Shown: positions 1 through 11,805 of the stretch, piece by piece
How positions within the stretch are numbered: the first letter of the stretch is position 1
Layout of the letters: every line of letters starts with the position of its first letter
Assembly: GCA_007844125.1 (NCBI GenBank)
Contig: CM017555.1
Location: forward strand, 27,457,624 to 27,521,623
Direction of reading: 5' to 3'
Origin: Sinonovacula constricta
Taxonomy: Eukaryota > Mollusca > Bivalvia > Cardiida > Solecurtidae
DNA: 64,000 bases
The notes under the pieces: generated by a model
What the model saw: only the letters and a program-made list of their open reading frames with translations
Databases searched by the model: none
What the model was told of the DNA's origin: nothing
Position numbers and translations under genes: made by a program

Positions 1-29
1 TCTTTTTCTGATACACTTCAGGAACAGGT

Positions 30-185
30 TGGATCTCTGGCCATGACATACCAAAGTTGTTAAAAATTATAATGGTATAACTCCATGGGTAACGCTCAAG
101 AAAATGATAAGGTAGTTCCACAACTGGCCAGCCTAGTGTCAGGATAATGCGACTGGCTGTTGTATCATAGCGTATAGTAACTGGA
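30..185 (+). repeat. SINE family S3, partial copy
   Basis: This stretch aligns by eye with the repeat at 17118-17345: both carry a 'CTGGCCATGA...ATACCAA...GTTGT' block, a 'GCTCAAG' block, 'AAGG(G)TAGTTCCA', and 'AGTGTCAGGATAATG.GACTGG'. Other copies lie at 3640-3805, 14102-14316 (reverse) and 29785-29905 (reverse). The family looks like a tRNA-derived SINE whose head is best preserved in the 29785-29905 copy. This copy lacks the 3' part. Confidence 0.6.
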
Positions 186-959
186 CTACCTGACTCTTCT
201 TTAATAATATTTAATCTTTTTTAATGGACTGCCAAGAACTGACATTTCCTCTGCCTTCCTGACAGTTGTGTTTTTGTTGGCTGGCCCTAGGCATTGAATT
301 TAAAGGTTTACTGTCTCTGAAGAAATGGTGATTTTCATAGTAACTGAAAAAATAAAAGTATGCATTACAGAATTTGGCTTTATATGAAAAGTTGCAGTAA
401 CCCACCTAACCTCTTCGGTTCCAGTCCGAGTCTGGACAAATATATATATTGTCTGGCACCTTCATTGACCAAAAAAAATATAAAACAATAATACAACATT
501 AGGACCATCTCCAGACAACTACCCGGTAATTTTGAATACAATTACAATTGTATATAAATACTTTTCTTTAGTAAAATGGCATTGATTAACACTAAAGAAA
601 TTCCCAATAGGTGTGTTGATTTTGATATTTATTAGATATTTACATTCGAATGATTCTTTGCTTTTCTTGAACTTCTTGGTAGTAGGTTTAATATGTTGAA
701 AATGCCTCTATGTGGACCAAAATGCTTTCAAAAGATTGGCAAAAGGTCTGCGCAGAAAAAAGAGGAGTGAGACAGAAGACTGTGAGGGTGTCCAAAAAGA
801 AAGTTTCACTGGCTCTTTAAAACGGTTGATAACATTGGAAGTAGTGTCCACACTGATCTTTCTTTCTCCTCTTTTTATGTTTCTAAGGAGCATCTTTCCA
901 CTTGACTAGTTATGGATAAGCTTTGCATAATTTGTATTTTGTAAGAGGAACAGTTCTAA
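186..959. other. AT-rich spacer without recognisable gene
   Basis: No exon with good splice signals or recognisable protein was seen. Short open frames at 211-405 and 708-909 have biased, low-complexity translations and no recognised domain. Part of 708-900 may be continuing decay of the mariner-like fragment next to it, but the translation is too degraded to say. Confidence 0.4.
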
Positions 960-1325
960 ATCCTTTCTCTTTATATAATGCACAGATGATTTAGAAATAC
1001 CTATCTCTGTCAATGTGCGTCTGATGGATTTTTCAGGATTTTGTTAGAACCTCTTATGGAGCACGCTTACATTTTCATCACTTCTAATGGTCTTTGGTCG
1101 GCCGGACTTTAGAGCATCTGTTATGGTCCAAAGTTCTTCACACTTTCTTACAATCTTGTAGATGTTCACTCTACTCACACTCATGCCTTTATTTGAATAT
1201 TTAAACTTTATTTGCACATCGGTAACACTTTTAATTTCATGATAACATTTCATGATAAAAATGCTAGGATAGCTCATCAATGCACAGTCTTGAGGTTTCC
1301 ATTGTGATAAATAGGAACAGTTCAT
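960..1325 (-). pseudogene. mariner/Tc1-type transposase N-terminal remnant
   Basis: Minus-strand translation gives a helix-turn-helix segment ending in 'SGRPKTIRSDENV', the DNA-binding linker signature of Tc1/mariner transposases (S/T-GRP-K/R). After a stop or frameshift near 1040 the next frame reads 'NPEKSIRRTLTEIGIS' and 'RKDLELFL', matching the second HTH and the 'DLGL.PYK' region of mariner transposases in order. No DDD/DDE catalytic segment follows, so this is a broken 5' fragment. The assignment rests on motif order, not on a database match. Confidence 0.6.
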
Positions 1326-1600
1326 AACAATTTTGAACTTATGGATTAGATTATCCTAATCAACAAATCATGTCCGAACTTAAAAAAGTGTATTATTTCT
1401 TATATATATTTGCTATATTTAACATGGAATAGAACCATTTATAGAATCAAACCCACCACTTTTGTAACTATTGTTATCAATGAATAATGTGAAACAAATA
1501 TAGTGCTGCCTTTTCTGTGAATAAGTCCCATGAACCAATTAAACCCACTAATTTAATTCTGAGACCAGTATTGTATAACCATCAGTTTAAGGGTTGTCAA
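1326..1600. other. spacer between transposon remnants
   Basis: AT-rich sequence with no recognised feature. It separates the mariner-like remnant from the 5' truncation of the LINE. Confidence 0.4.
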
Positions 1601-1604
1601 GAAA

Positions 1605-3182
1605 TTGAACTACCAATGTACGTACAGCTGTTTAAGGCCACATCTAAGGGTCAAGCTTAAACTAGCTGTCGATTCCCAACTTGAAAGACACCTATCTGCA
1701 CATAAACTTCATGAAGAGCGTCAGTCTGCTTATAAGCAGTTTCATTTAACAGAATCTGCTTTATTATGTGTAAAAAATGACATTCTCCTTTTTCTTGATC
1801 AGAATGAAGCTACTGTGCTAGTCATGTTGGACTTATCCGCTGCTTTTGATACGATCGACCATAGTACCCTCCTTTGCCGACTTGAACAACACTTCGGCAT
1901 AGTAGGCAAACCTTTAAAATGGATGAAATCGTATCTATGTGAGCGCCATCAAACTGTCTGCGTCAATGGAGAACTGTCTTAACCTGTACGTATGACATTT
2001 TCTGTGCCACAAGGGTCTGTTCTTGGCCCGAAAAACTACATCATGTACACTAAACCTGTGGGCGCGATCTGTCGGAAGCATAATCTTCAACATCATTTCT
2101 ACACCGACGATTCGCAATTGTACATGGCGTTTAAACCAAAAGAAACCATTTCACGCAATGAGACCTTGCGAAGGATTGAAGCATGCCTGAATGACATCAT
2201 ACTATGGATGAATAATAACTTTCTTAAACTAAATGCGGACAAAACAGAGGTGATTGTCTTTGTACCAAAACGAAGTAACGTTGAAGATCTTACGGTAAGG
2301 GTAGGCGATTCTGTAATAAAACCATCAACAACAGTTAGAAACCTTGGTGCCATACTGGACTCTCATTTAGACATGGAACAACATGTGAACTTAGTTTCTC
2401 GTTCATGCTTCATACAAATTCGACAGATACATGTAGGTCAAATTCGTAAATACCTGACCGTAGATTCAACCAGAACCCTGATAAACTTGTTAGTGACATC
2501 AAGACTAGATTACTGTAATTCGCTGCTATATGGATCTCCTAAGTACGTTCTCAACAAGCTCCAAAATGTTCAAAATACGGCTGCTCGCATTGTAACCAGG
2601 ACACCACATAACAGCCACATAACCCCTGTATTAAAGGAACTACATTGGCTTCCTGTACACATCAGAGTCGAGTACAAACTCCTCACATATGTGTTTAAGG
2701 CGCTTCACGGACAGGCACCTACCTACATACAAAACATGCTAGACATTTATATCCCATCCAGACAACTTAGGTCCCAGAATGATTGTTTAACGCCGGTTGT
2801 ACCGCGCAGTAGGACTGAGACTTACGGTGATCGCGCGTTTATGACGGCAGCCCCTAAACTCTGGAATGCCCTACCTAAATCACTTAAAAGCTGTGAAACT
2901 CTAACAGTGTTTAAGAGAGCACTTAAAACTCACTTATTTAAGAGGTTTTATCTGGACTGATTATTTTTGTACCAGTCGCTTTCTAACAAATTCTTAAGTC
3001 TTACCTGTATTTCATTTATCTTTTTTATTTTTATGTGTGACTTGATCAATATCTATGTTTTAATCTGTTTTTAAATATTGTATTATTTATGTGGTTACAC
3101 TGTACAGTACTTTTGAACGTGTTAATTGTACATGAAAAAAGTGCTTAAAAAGTTTGGTATATAATAATAATAATAATAATAA
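1605..3182 (+). mobile_element. 5'-truncated CR1/L2-like non-LTR retrotransposon (LINE), decayed
   Basis: A single frame encodes the C-terminal half of a reverse transcriptase, broken by one in-frame TAA at 1980-1982. Visible motifs in order: 'LDLSAAFDTIDH' (RT block A, catalytic Asp), 'VPQGSVLGP' (block B'), 'FYTDDSQLY' (the YxDD catalytic box, here YTDD), 'NADKTEV', and the LINE C-terminal signature 'YGDRAFMTAAPKLWNALP'. The frame ends at 2960, followed by a 3' UTR of about 200 bp and a (TAA)n tail at about 3162-3182, a microsatellite-type 3' end as in CR1/L2 elements. The endonuclease domain and the start of the RT are missing, the usual 5' truncation. The sequence near 1605-1660 that should encode the 'YRPISNL' block is degraded. 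The element lies upstream in the same region as a possible minus-strand gene whose first exon is at 3341-3439, so it may sit in an intron. Confidence 0.9.
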
Positions 3183-3340
3183 CATGGTTTTCTGATAACT
3201 GCTATAGATGTGTTGATTTTCGATTTACCGGTAGCTATTTATGCAGCATGGAAATAAATGTAAAAAGCCTGATTATATATTTAGATAAACCCTAGTCATC
3301 AGATTAAACACAACAACAAACAAATAAAGAAATATCTTAC

Positions 3341-3439
3341 CATGACTGCAGACTCGAATTGGGTGGAGCAGATGCGCATTGTGTCTGGGTTAACACTAAA
3401 ATCTGAACGTTTATCATCAAGAAACAGTGCCACCGCCAT
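3341..3439 (-). CDS. candidate first coding exon of an unidentified minus-strand gene
   Basis: On the minus strand an ATG at 3439 (context GAATGGCGG) opens 33 codons ending exactly at a consensus donor (CATG|GTAAGATA, donor at 3340-3339), phase 0. The peptide begins MAVALFLDDKRSDF and ends QFESAVM; I do not recognise the family. About 120 bp upstream is an ACCGGAAGT site (about 3557-3565), an ETS-type motif common in housekeeping promoters. The frame is also open upstream to about 3589, so the start is not certain. The rest of the gene would have to lie to the left of the window or in exons I could not see. It could be chance. Confidence 0.35.
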
Positions 3440-3556
3440 TCTTTTTTGGTAAAACCCTTTGGAAGTTAAAATTTCACATCCTAGTACCCCCTTTAACACG
3501 AGATTTAGGCATTTCTTCATTAATGTTAACACAGCTTTAAATCTTTTAAGTTTACA

Positions 3557-3565
3557 CCGGAAGTT
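3557..3565 (+). promoter_or_regulatory. ETS-type ACCGGAAGT motif
   Basis: A perfect ACCGGAAGT lies upstream of the candidate minus-strand first exon (3341-3439). ETS-family sites of this form mark TATA-less promoters in animals. A single 9-bp match in 64 kb could arise by chance, so support comes only from its position. Confidence 0.25.
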
Positions 3566-3639
3566 TCCTATGATTACCAGTGGGGGCACTGTGACGGATT
3601 TAGCCTATTGATATAGAGTTAATAGTGTGATGTCACGAG

Positions 3640-3805
3640 TCGGCAGTCCCTTTAATATATGTCTGTGGTTGTATCATGCAAGATGTTTGCAGCATGCTAA
3701 ACTCAGTGAAGGCAGCACTACATCTGCTTCAAGTGGACACCATCTTCAAATAATTGAAATACTGTTGGTGGGACAATAGACCCAATAAACATACAAATGC
3801 TCTGT
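3640..3805 (+). repeat. SINE family S3, 3' part
   Basis: Shares with the reverse copy at 14102-14316 the block 'CTTCAAGTGGACACC..CTTC/CCAGATAA', 'GAAATACTGTTGGTGGGAC' and 'ACCCAATAAAC', which is the 3' end of this family. Here it ends in ATAAACATACAAA, a decayed (AAAC)n tail. Confidence 0.6.
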
Positions 3806-6391
3806 TGTAGGTCTTGTGTAGGCTGTTTTATAAGAACAATGATTGAGGTTGTTTCCAACAATAGCTGCTTTCCATTATAGCTTATCATAAAACATGACAT
3901 TTTACTATCTACAAAGCAATTAAATGAGTATCTGCCTACAGAAGTTGCCTGTTTTTTCCTTTGCTAAAACTGGGGATAATACCAATAGAATTGGATACAT
4001 GTACATATAATAAACAAAATTCCAAATGCACTTGTTTAACTGTAATATTGTAAATTCTTTATATTTGTTAACACCTTAACTTACACAAAGTAATTTAAAT
4101 GCCTATGTGTCGTTTTTTTTAAACCTAGTGTCAGTCTCCATATTTTGTGGATGGCAAGATACCTAAATTGTGATGTGTATATATTATGTTTCTTGCTTTA
4201 ACAAGAACCTGGAACCCCTGCAGCAGAAAACTCAACTCAGACATTTTGGGATTTTTATTTAAAAAAGTCTTTTGTTGTTGCTTTAGCCATTTTGTTCAGT
4301 ATAGTTTTTCTGATCTGTGGGTTAATATTCTCTGGTACAAATACATGGACCAATGTGTATACACCAGACAGATCAACCAGTCTGTATGAAAGTGGTTAAA
4401 ATATTATGGGCATGAGTAACTATTGCTAATGAAACAAAGTTGATGATGCCTGTATGCATATTAGCCACTTTTCATGCTATTTATAAATTTATTTATTTTT
4501 AAATTAAAGATTGTTTTATATGTTTTTTCAACACGTAACTATTTTACAGTACAGAAGCATCTCCAAAATTGGCAAGATGTGATGGTGAAAGTATATAGGT
4601 GACTAAAATCTATTGACTTCACCATATATTTATAAAATGATACAGTGAATCAATAAAACATGGACTGCAAAAATAGCCTTCACATACTTCCTTGAATTTT
4701 TGTTTGGTCCAGTAGATGTTTCTTTTTTGTTTGTATACCTTTTCAGTATTTAATTGTCATGTTTCATTTAGTTTTCCATATTAACACGTTTTCCATATTA
4801 ACACAATGACATATGAAATTTTATTAATGTATTTACAAAGCTGTAATCACTTTCCTTAGACTTCTTTATAATGTTGAAATGTTCTTCCAATTGTCAACCA
4901 ATTCTGTTAATGTGAGAAGCCTCTAATAAAGAAAAACTTTTGAAAATTTTTCTGATTTTTTCCCCCCACCATAAATCCATGTATTGTGTTTTCATCACAA
5001 ATAAGATTTTGTTATCTTTTGTCAATTTTATCATTAGTATTTAAAACAATTTTTTTAAAGAATGGGTATTTATGTACTGGCATTATATTTGTAGTACATT
5101 TTGCGAATCCCCCCGCCCCCCATAAATCCAGGTTTTATATCATTGGTACTATTTACTTGGAGAAAACCTTTCAGTGGATGTTTAATACATTGACTGAACT
5201 TAAGAATGAGAAAAACCCACCTAATACATGTTACTGTAATTTACATATAACGTACATACATGTATATCTAGATTACCAATCAAACATCCATATCCAAGCC
5301 TATGTATTTCTATGCTAGTTTTATTTTTAGGTCTGTTAACATTAACATTGATATTTTTGTTAAGTAAATTACATTATAAAATTATTGTTTAATGTATTTA
5401 TTTTAATATCCAAAGTACAACTGCCATAAATAACTTGTACATGTTATTTTTATTTTCCCAGATACTTCTAGGGAAAGAAAAATGCGAATAGTAACAATGC
5501 AGGTGCATATATGTAAAACTGTAAATGGGAAAAGCCATAAATTTTATTAATAAAATATTCTCAAAAAATGTGTATGGTAACAATGATGAACATTACTATA
5601 TTTACAATGGGTATTGTTTATGTAATACTCTACACACACAAAGTCAGAAGTAGTGTTTGCACACATCCTCCCCCACTTTTATGAAAAAACTGGTGAAATC
5701 AAGCTACATCTGCAGTCAATTTCTTACAACAATGGGGGACTGTGTCTGTAAAATCACTAGGTACAATACAGGTGTTTTGATTGGTAATTCACAAAATGAC
5801 ACAGCGACCAATTGTCTAAGGCCAGAAATCAGCAAGATTTCATCACCTTTTGTTTGAAGTTTCCTCATTTTGTGTGTACTAAATAGGTACTAGTAATACT
5901 AGTGCAGCATCCTAACTAATCCGTAAACTTACAAGAGCAATACTGACTGATCATGACTTTCTTGTGGCAGTGATTACCTTCTGTACGCCAACAATAACAG
6001 ACAATGGAACTCAGAAGACCTCTTAAGCTTCAGAAAAGATGGATATTGTTAATACTCAAGTGTAGCTTTCCAGTGGAATTTCAAAAACTAGTGATAAGTA
6101 CCAAATACATTTCCAGATCAGGATCGGCCAAAGAGATGAAAATGAATGAATATTAAATGCGACTCATTTTGCCTTTTTAACAATGTCACTTCAATGTCAA
6201 TAAGGAAAATACATAGTACATGTATTTAACAATATTCAAAACCTTTCTCTTCCAATAAACAACTTAAAAATTACTCAGTTTTCAAACTTATACACTTTGG
6301 ATCGTTTGATAAAGTTAGTGGTGTCCAACACTGACATTGGAGACAATTTCTATATCACTAATTTTCTTCATTATTCACATTACAGGTAATA
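3806..6391. other. intergenic AT-rich sequence
   Basis: No exon, RNA gene or recognised transposon was seen. The strand-open stretch 4986-5318 has a low-complexity translation. A small direct duplication of TTTTCCATATTAACACG lies at about 4772-4805. The right end (6360-6391) is the 3' flank of the ABT1-like gene. Confidence 0.4.
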
Positions 6392-6825
6392 TCAATCATT
6401 ATCATCGTCCCCATCTAAACCACTGGAAAATATTTTTGTCAAGAAAGACTTCTTAGAAGGTCCCTCATTAATCTCTTTCTTTTGTTTCTTCCTTTTCTTC
6501 AAAGAATCCTTTTCAGATCGTTTTTGTTTAGACACTATTTCATCTTCTGTCTCTTTAAGTCTGAATTCATAAACCCTATCCTCATTCTCACCATCTTCTT
6601 TTTCCTGATGCAGTCTTTTCGTATCTTGACGTTTTCTTCTTTCATTCCGCTCGGCATTTTCAATGTAGAAGTTTGCCTGCTTCTTAGCCTGAGCTATTTC
6701 TGTCCTCATTCTCTGCGAATGAACTGCCTTTTCATAGGCCAAGCGTTCATTAAGGTGAGACCACTGGAAACGATGGAGATATTTGATGTTCCATATTTCC
6801 TCTCTCCATCTATTCTTTTTCTTTC
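6392..6825 (-). CDS. ABT1: ABT1-like exon 3 (terminal)
   Basis: Acceptor TTTTTTTTTCAG|GAAAG lies at 6827-6826 and the stop TGA at 6394-6392. 434 bp, entered in phase 1 so that the split codon makes GGA. It encodes the 'WNIKYLHRFQWSHLNERLAY' core and the coiled-coil tail, ending GLDGDDDND. Confidence 0.92.
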
Positions 6826-9800
6826 CTGAAAAAAAAATAATCATGTATTACTTTTTATGATTTTGGCTTCTTATAGAAAAAATTTGAATGTGAAACTTAT
6901 TTGATAAATTCATGAGTCAAAATAACATTTTTGTACTTTTACTTCAATAGTTTATGTACAACATAAACAGATGTTTTGTAGCTTTAGCTGGATGTAATAA
7001 ACATTGTTCATTTTAAAAACAATCATTATGGTGATATAAAACTGTCAAAAGAAAGACTCCAGATAAATGCTTAGGGTGAACCATCTCAAAACTTAAAGAT
7101 AGCATAAAGACCCGTCCCAAATGGGTCGACCATGTATTGAGGGTGTAAGGGTAAGTTGCAACTTCAGCCACAATAACTTGCTGGATTAAAAAAGACAAAA
7201 TAATACAAACAAATGACACTTACCGCCAATGATGGTATTATTCAGGGAGGCAGCTACAAACTTGGCAACTTTTTTATCCATAAATTCAACCCATCCTTCA
7301 GAAAATGCTCGGTTTCTTTTGCCCCTACTGGGAGCTTTGACTGAAATGACAATGATCATAAAACATGATATGTCTGACTAAAATGTCAAAGATCATAAAA
7401 CATGACATGTCCGACTAAAATGACATATCCTAAAACATGACATAATTGACTAAAATGACACAGATCATAAAACATGACATGTCCGACTAAATAACATCAT
7501 AAAACAAGGCATAGTTGGCATAGTTGACTAAAATGACAAAGATAATATAACATGACATATTTGACTAAAATGACAAAGATCATAAAACATGACATATTTG
7601 AATGGAGTGACAAAGAGAATAAAACATTAGGTTAAATATATGAATATCTATAATGCAGTCATGCTGCATTAATTATTATGTGTGGCCACATTAGAGCTTT
7701 TAATTCGCTTAAATTAAAAAAAGGAAAAGCCCTCCTCTGCAGTCAGGTGTTATACCAAAAAGCAGCAAGCTAAAGCCTGTTAATTAATGAACAAATATGT
7801 GACTTAATGGGTTAAACTAGATAATGAATCAAGCCATAAGATTCGTCTCCACAACAGACCCCAAACCTACATTATGTTAAACAGAAGTATAAAAACATTA
7901 AGTTCTCAGTCTTTACTGACCAATGAGAATCCAGTGTTTTCATTTGTTATATCAGAATGTTTTTACTACTGTGGGCCAACTTAGCGCAGTTGTTATAAAA
8001 TACAAAATTTGGAAAAATATTTAATGTAATTTGTGAATGCTTTTGCTTGCTACATTCAACTTGCAAAGGCAAATAATTTGCATAAAAGATGATGCATAAA
8101 AATTATGCAACACATCATTTGGAACACTTTTGCAATTTTCAAAAGATTTGAATGGTGTTACAATGGTCAAATGTGTTGAATTTCAATTGGTCAAGTACAA
8201 TGTAAATGGATTTATTTGGATACCCAAAACGTAAGTGATTTACTTCTTATGCTAATATTGCTGATATGCATTTCATGTTTTATTTACGTTAATGTTGCTT
8301 GTAAATGTTTGATGTTTTATTCACCAATACCATTCTGCAGACATATCATCAACCCAAACTGAAGTATTCCTGCTTATACAGCGTACTGAATTAATACTGG
8401 AAAAACAGCAGAGAGAAGTTTGATTCATGTCTTTAAAAATGGTTGCAACTCAGATTACTTTAAAAGATTTACAGACGTTTAACTACCATCTGTTTAGTTA
8501 TTCATTATGTTTCCCACCTTAGATGTTTTGCACCTAGACATTTTGCAACTCAGTTTAACAGCAAATGTGTATTGTTGATAGTCTTAGTGTTATGTGTAAC
8601 CAATAACATCTAAATAGAAAACAGTAACACAATATGATTTTAATGTAAGCATTTATTTACATATGCATTTTTTCCATTCAATATTGTTTAAAAGACAAAA
8701 GCATACAGATCTATATAAAAAATATAGTTATAGTTAAGGATACACGCGTAAACTACATTGTTTTAGCAGATTTGAAAACCAAACGTTCAAGTTATAAAAA
8801 CTAATTAAACATACATATAAAAAATCGAACAGAGTTATATATAAAGATACCATTAACAACAATCTCATGTTTCAGTGATTTCAGTGACTGAATTTAGCAT
8901 CAATATGTTCCGATATGTTTTTTAATTTCACTTACACACATTAAATTTGCTAAAATTGCACTAAGAAATCCCCCATTTCTATTATAAACTGAATTAAGTA
9001 GTTTAAAAAATCAAACATGGCAATGTTAAAATGGGCTAATGGGCTGACACAAAAGCCATCACATTTTCTTTGATCCTTTTCAGGTTGTGATATGACTTAT
9101 TACCAGATATGAATTCCTATCTGCAGATATGAATGTAAAAACTAAAAATTTACCATCCCTTCTTTAGATTTTTTCTCTTTGTTTAGATAGCCTTATATGA
9201 GATGGTGGTATATTAAATAATTTATATTCAGTATTCTAGTAATTACATAAAGTCCAATATAAAGATCTTTATGTATGTATGACAAGCAACACAAAGCCAT
9301 GTACTTTTTTAAATAATACCATTGCAGTTAATATATAATAAAAATACCATAATAATACAATTTATGCAAACAGATTGAAACTAAACATAAAAATGTAATG
9401 GCTGTTATTTTTTCCAGTTTTCTGAAAAAGAGCCTATTGTTGTTATTTTTGTCAATCATCGTTGCATTTCGTGATAGAAAACAACAATCATCACATTTGG
9501 GTTTTTTTCAGCAAACAATCATCGGATTTTATGCTTAACAAAAAAGACATTAATGTAATCTAAATTGATATTTTTGTTGGATGTTTGACAATGTGCATAA
9601 TTAAGCAGTAGACTACTTATTGAATCAAAACTTGTCTTATGAAAACAAACAACATTTCCCTGGGATCCTTCAATAAATTGTTGGGATGTCAACGAATAAA
9701 TGTTTCCTATCTGGATACCTGTTTACACTATCCAGATAGTATCCACTTAACAGTGTTTTGTCTGCATATAAATTGATCTTTGATTTCCTACATTGTGTTA

Positions 9801-11079
9801 CATTGAAAATTTTCAGTGTTAACAAAAACTGTGACAGAAATGTTTTTTTTTCATATGTACGAATTGTGTGAATGAATACTTGGGCGAAAACATATAAGTG
9901 GAAACAAATGGTGTCATAAGTCAAATATATGTTATATGAGTTAATGGTCGTTCTGTGATGGAAAGACCTGTGCACATGCTTCATGCAACACCCAGAATGT
10001 GCAGCTGTATAGATATTTTTACATGATCATATTAGAATAAATAATGTGTATATGGGAAGTAGGACACTTATAATAACATTATTCGCACTTCATATAGGTA
10101 ATTGACGATTCAAGCCAATCAGCTTTTATGACTAAATTATGTATCTTACTGCAACGACAGAATATATTAAAATGGCTTAAATAGTTAAAAAACATCTTGA
10201 CACTTTTTATTCTAATTCCCTTTAAACACCACAGTCTTTTATGGAACAACATACTCACAGAGGGTGCCAGTCTATATTATACTATATGTTTACCTACTTA
10301 CCAAAACGACCAGAGTCATCCTTACATAAGATGAATTTATGGAAGTGGTCATTTACCAAAGTGACCTGCAACCCTCACATATACATAATGAAGTGATCAG
10401 ATACAACATTTTTAACCAGTTATAATTGTGACTCAACAATTTTTTACTTTGTAGACAAAAATGAAAGCAAACAAAAATGACAAACTGTGGACAAGCCATG
10501 TTAAAGCAAAATGTCATTTTTATGGTAAAGTAGAAATACTATATTCCTACCCCAGACTCATATCCACAGATATGAATTCGTATCCTGTAAATAAATAGTC
10601 ATACCAGGTATAACCGTCTTCACAACAATCCAAGTCCTAAAATTAACAAAAACATGTCATTTTTCGTTGTTGAGGAATTTTCTGAATGTGTGAAACATTC
10701 CGATTGACTTTGTACATAACTTTTCCTCGCAGGCCTGTTATTAGATAATGGATTGGTCTTTCTCACAATATATAGTTTCGGGTTCCCAAAGAAAGGCTTG
10801 CTCTTAAATTGCTTCCAAAGTTGTTACCTTTACTATAGAATAAAGAACAAATTCATTTATTGTCGTGTAACCTAATGGTGACTTACGGTCTGGTTGCAGA
10901 AAGATTTTCCCAACTTCTCCGAACCTCTCGAAATGTCTGCGCACGATATTCACATTCATTAAGGTGGGTACTCTACTCAAATAAATTATTCCACATTTTG
11001 TACTCTTTCTCTTCAGTTTAACTTGTTTACTAGGCTTCTCATGTTCTTCACACATGTTGACATCCCCCGAAGCCGCCAT
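6392..11079 (-). CDS. ABT1: ABT1/Esf2-family RRM protein, complete gene (three exons joined)
   Basis: Three minus-strand exons (11079-10887, 7340-7224, 6825-6392) join with matching phases into 247 codons plus TGA. The protein starts MAASGDVN, has a basic stretch KLKRKSTK, then one RRM: RNP2-like 'IIYLSRVP' (residues 31-38), helix 'IVRRHFERFGEVGKIFLQPD', and RNP1-like 'GWVEFMDKKVAKFVAASLNN' in exon 2. Exon 3 begins with the family signature 'RWREEIWNIKYLHRFQWSHL' and continues as a charged coiled-coil rich in Lys, Glu and Arg, ending in an acidic tail. Human ABT1 and yeast Esf2 share this layout and a similar length (ABT1 about 270 residues). Family members act in the nucleolus in early 18S rRNA processing; ABT1 was first described as a TBP-associated activator of basal transcription. 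Intron 1 is long (3.5 kb), intron 2 about 400 bp. Confidence 0.92.
7224..7340 (-). CDS. ABT1: ABT1-like exon 2
   Basis: 117 bp, acceptor GTCATTTCAG|TC at 7342-7341 and donor GGCG|GTAAGT at 7223-7222, both consensus. It encodes 'SRGKRNRAFSEGWVEFMD' and 'KKVAKFVAASLNNTIIGG', the second half of the RRM. It enters in phase 1 from exon 1 and leaves in phase 1. Its acceptor lies at the edge of a 37-bp tandem array (7340-7620). Confidence 0.9.
7340..7620. repeat. 37-bp tandem repeat abutting a splice acceptor
   Basis: About seven units of a 37-bp repeat (consensus starts GACTAAAATGACAAAGATCA and continues TAAAACATGACATATTT). The first unit overlaps the acceptor of ABT1-like exon 2: on the minus strand each unit ends TTTGTCATTTTAGTC, close to the true acceptor TTGTCATTTCAG|TC. 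Some units have lost parts, giving irregular spacing in the middle. Confidence 0.85.
7621..10886. other. ABT1-like intron 1 (left part), no further feature
   Basis: AT-rich intronic sequence between exons 2 and 1 on the minus strand. No coding exon is needed, since exon 1 and exon 2 join in phase. The open frame at 9670-9984 has no recognisable domain. I see no clear repeat family here. Confidence 0.5.
10887..11079 (-). CDS. ABT1: ABT1-like exon 1 with start codon
   Basis: ATG at 11079-11077 in a good context (GCGGCTTCGG follows it). 193 bp to a consensus donor CAGACC|GTAAGT (donor at 10886-10885), leaving phase 1. It encodes the basic N-terminus and the first half of the RRM. The open frame past the donor to 10804 is intron read-through. 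Confidence 0.92.
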
Positions 11080-11516
11080 CTTGTTGCGGTATGATGCGGT
11101 TGTCTGGACGTGTAAATATCGGTCAATTCACGTTTTAAATGCGGTAATTATGAGGTTCGCGGACGTATCAATTTACTGGACCGTAATGTACACGCTGCAA
11201 GTAAATAGAAAAGTTACGGTCATTGCATTCTAAATATATAATAAAAATATAAAAAAATGGTGCAATTGAACTTAAATTAGTGTAAATATTGGTTACAGCC
11301 CATTTATTAATAATAATGCATGCACTATCATGGTTTTTACTATTGTGTTAATTGCTAATGCAAGTATTTTTAAGAGTAATATTTTATTTTCAATTCAAAA
11401 CGTCATCATTCCACTTTAAAACTTCCATATACATCCTATGTTATTATTTTAATTTTATATCAAGGGAGATGTAGTTCAATCCGTTCAATATGGAAGCTGA
11501 CTATAACATACACTGT
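11080..11516. promoter_or_regulatory. 5' flank/promoter region of the ABT1-like gene
   Basis: The first 100 bp upstream of the minus-strand ATG is richer in CpG (TTGCGGTATGATGCGGTTG, GCGGACG) than its surroundings, as expected near a TATA-less promoter. Beyond about 11220 the sequence is plain AT-rich spacer. No individual site was identified with confidence. Confidence 0.3.
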
Positions 11517-11529
11517 GCATGCTCTTAGA

Positions 11530-11792
11530 TTGGATTGGATTGGATTAGCCGGCATTTTTGCCGATACTGCGCAGCGACATTTCTATCATTATAGCACAGG
11601 GGCACTTATAAAGCGCCCAGGGACTGAACCCGGCCGGTCCATTATTGACACCGACGAGTCAGGCGTAATGCTGTCCCCTAAGCCCCGAGCGTTAGGAGGG
11701 AAGCCACTACTACTAACTTTAAAGTCTTTGATATGACCCGGCCGGGGTTCGAACCCACGACCTCCCGATCCACAAGCCGACGCTCTACCACC
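11530..11792 (-). mobile_element. tRNA-derived SINE, family S1, with target-site duplication
   Basis: The minus strand starts with a tRNA-like head: box A-like GGTAGAGCGTCGG and box B GGTTCGAACCC, then a body shared with the copy at 36953-37223 (AAGCCACTACT.CTA, GCTCGGGGCTTA, CGCCTGACTCGTC, GGGCACTTATAAG/GTGCCCCTGTGCTAT). The 3' end is a (CCAAT)-like tail, seen as ATTGGATTGGATTGGATT on the plus strand. Flanks GCATGCTCTTAGA (11517-11529) and GCATGCTTTTAGA (11793-11805) are a 13-bp target duplication with one mismatch, so the copy is fairly young. Confidence 0.85.
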
Positions 11793-11805
11793 GCATGCTT
11801 TTAGA

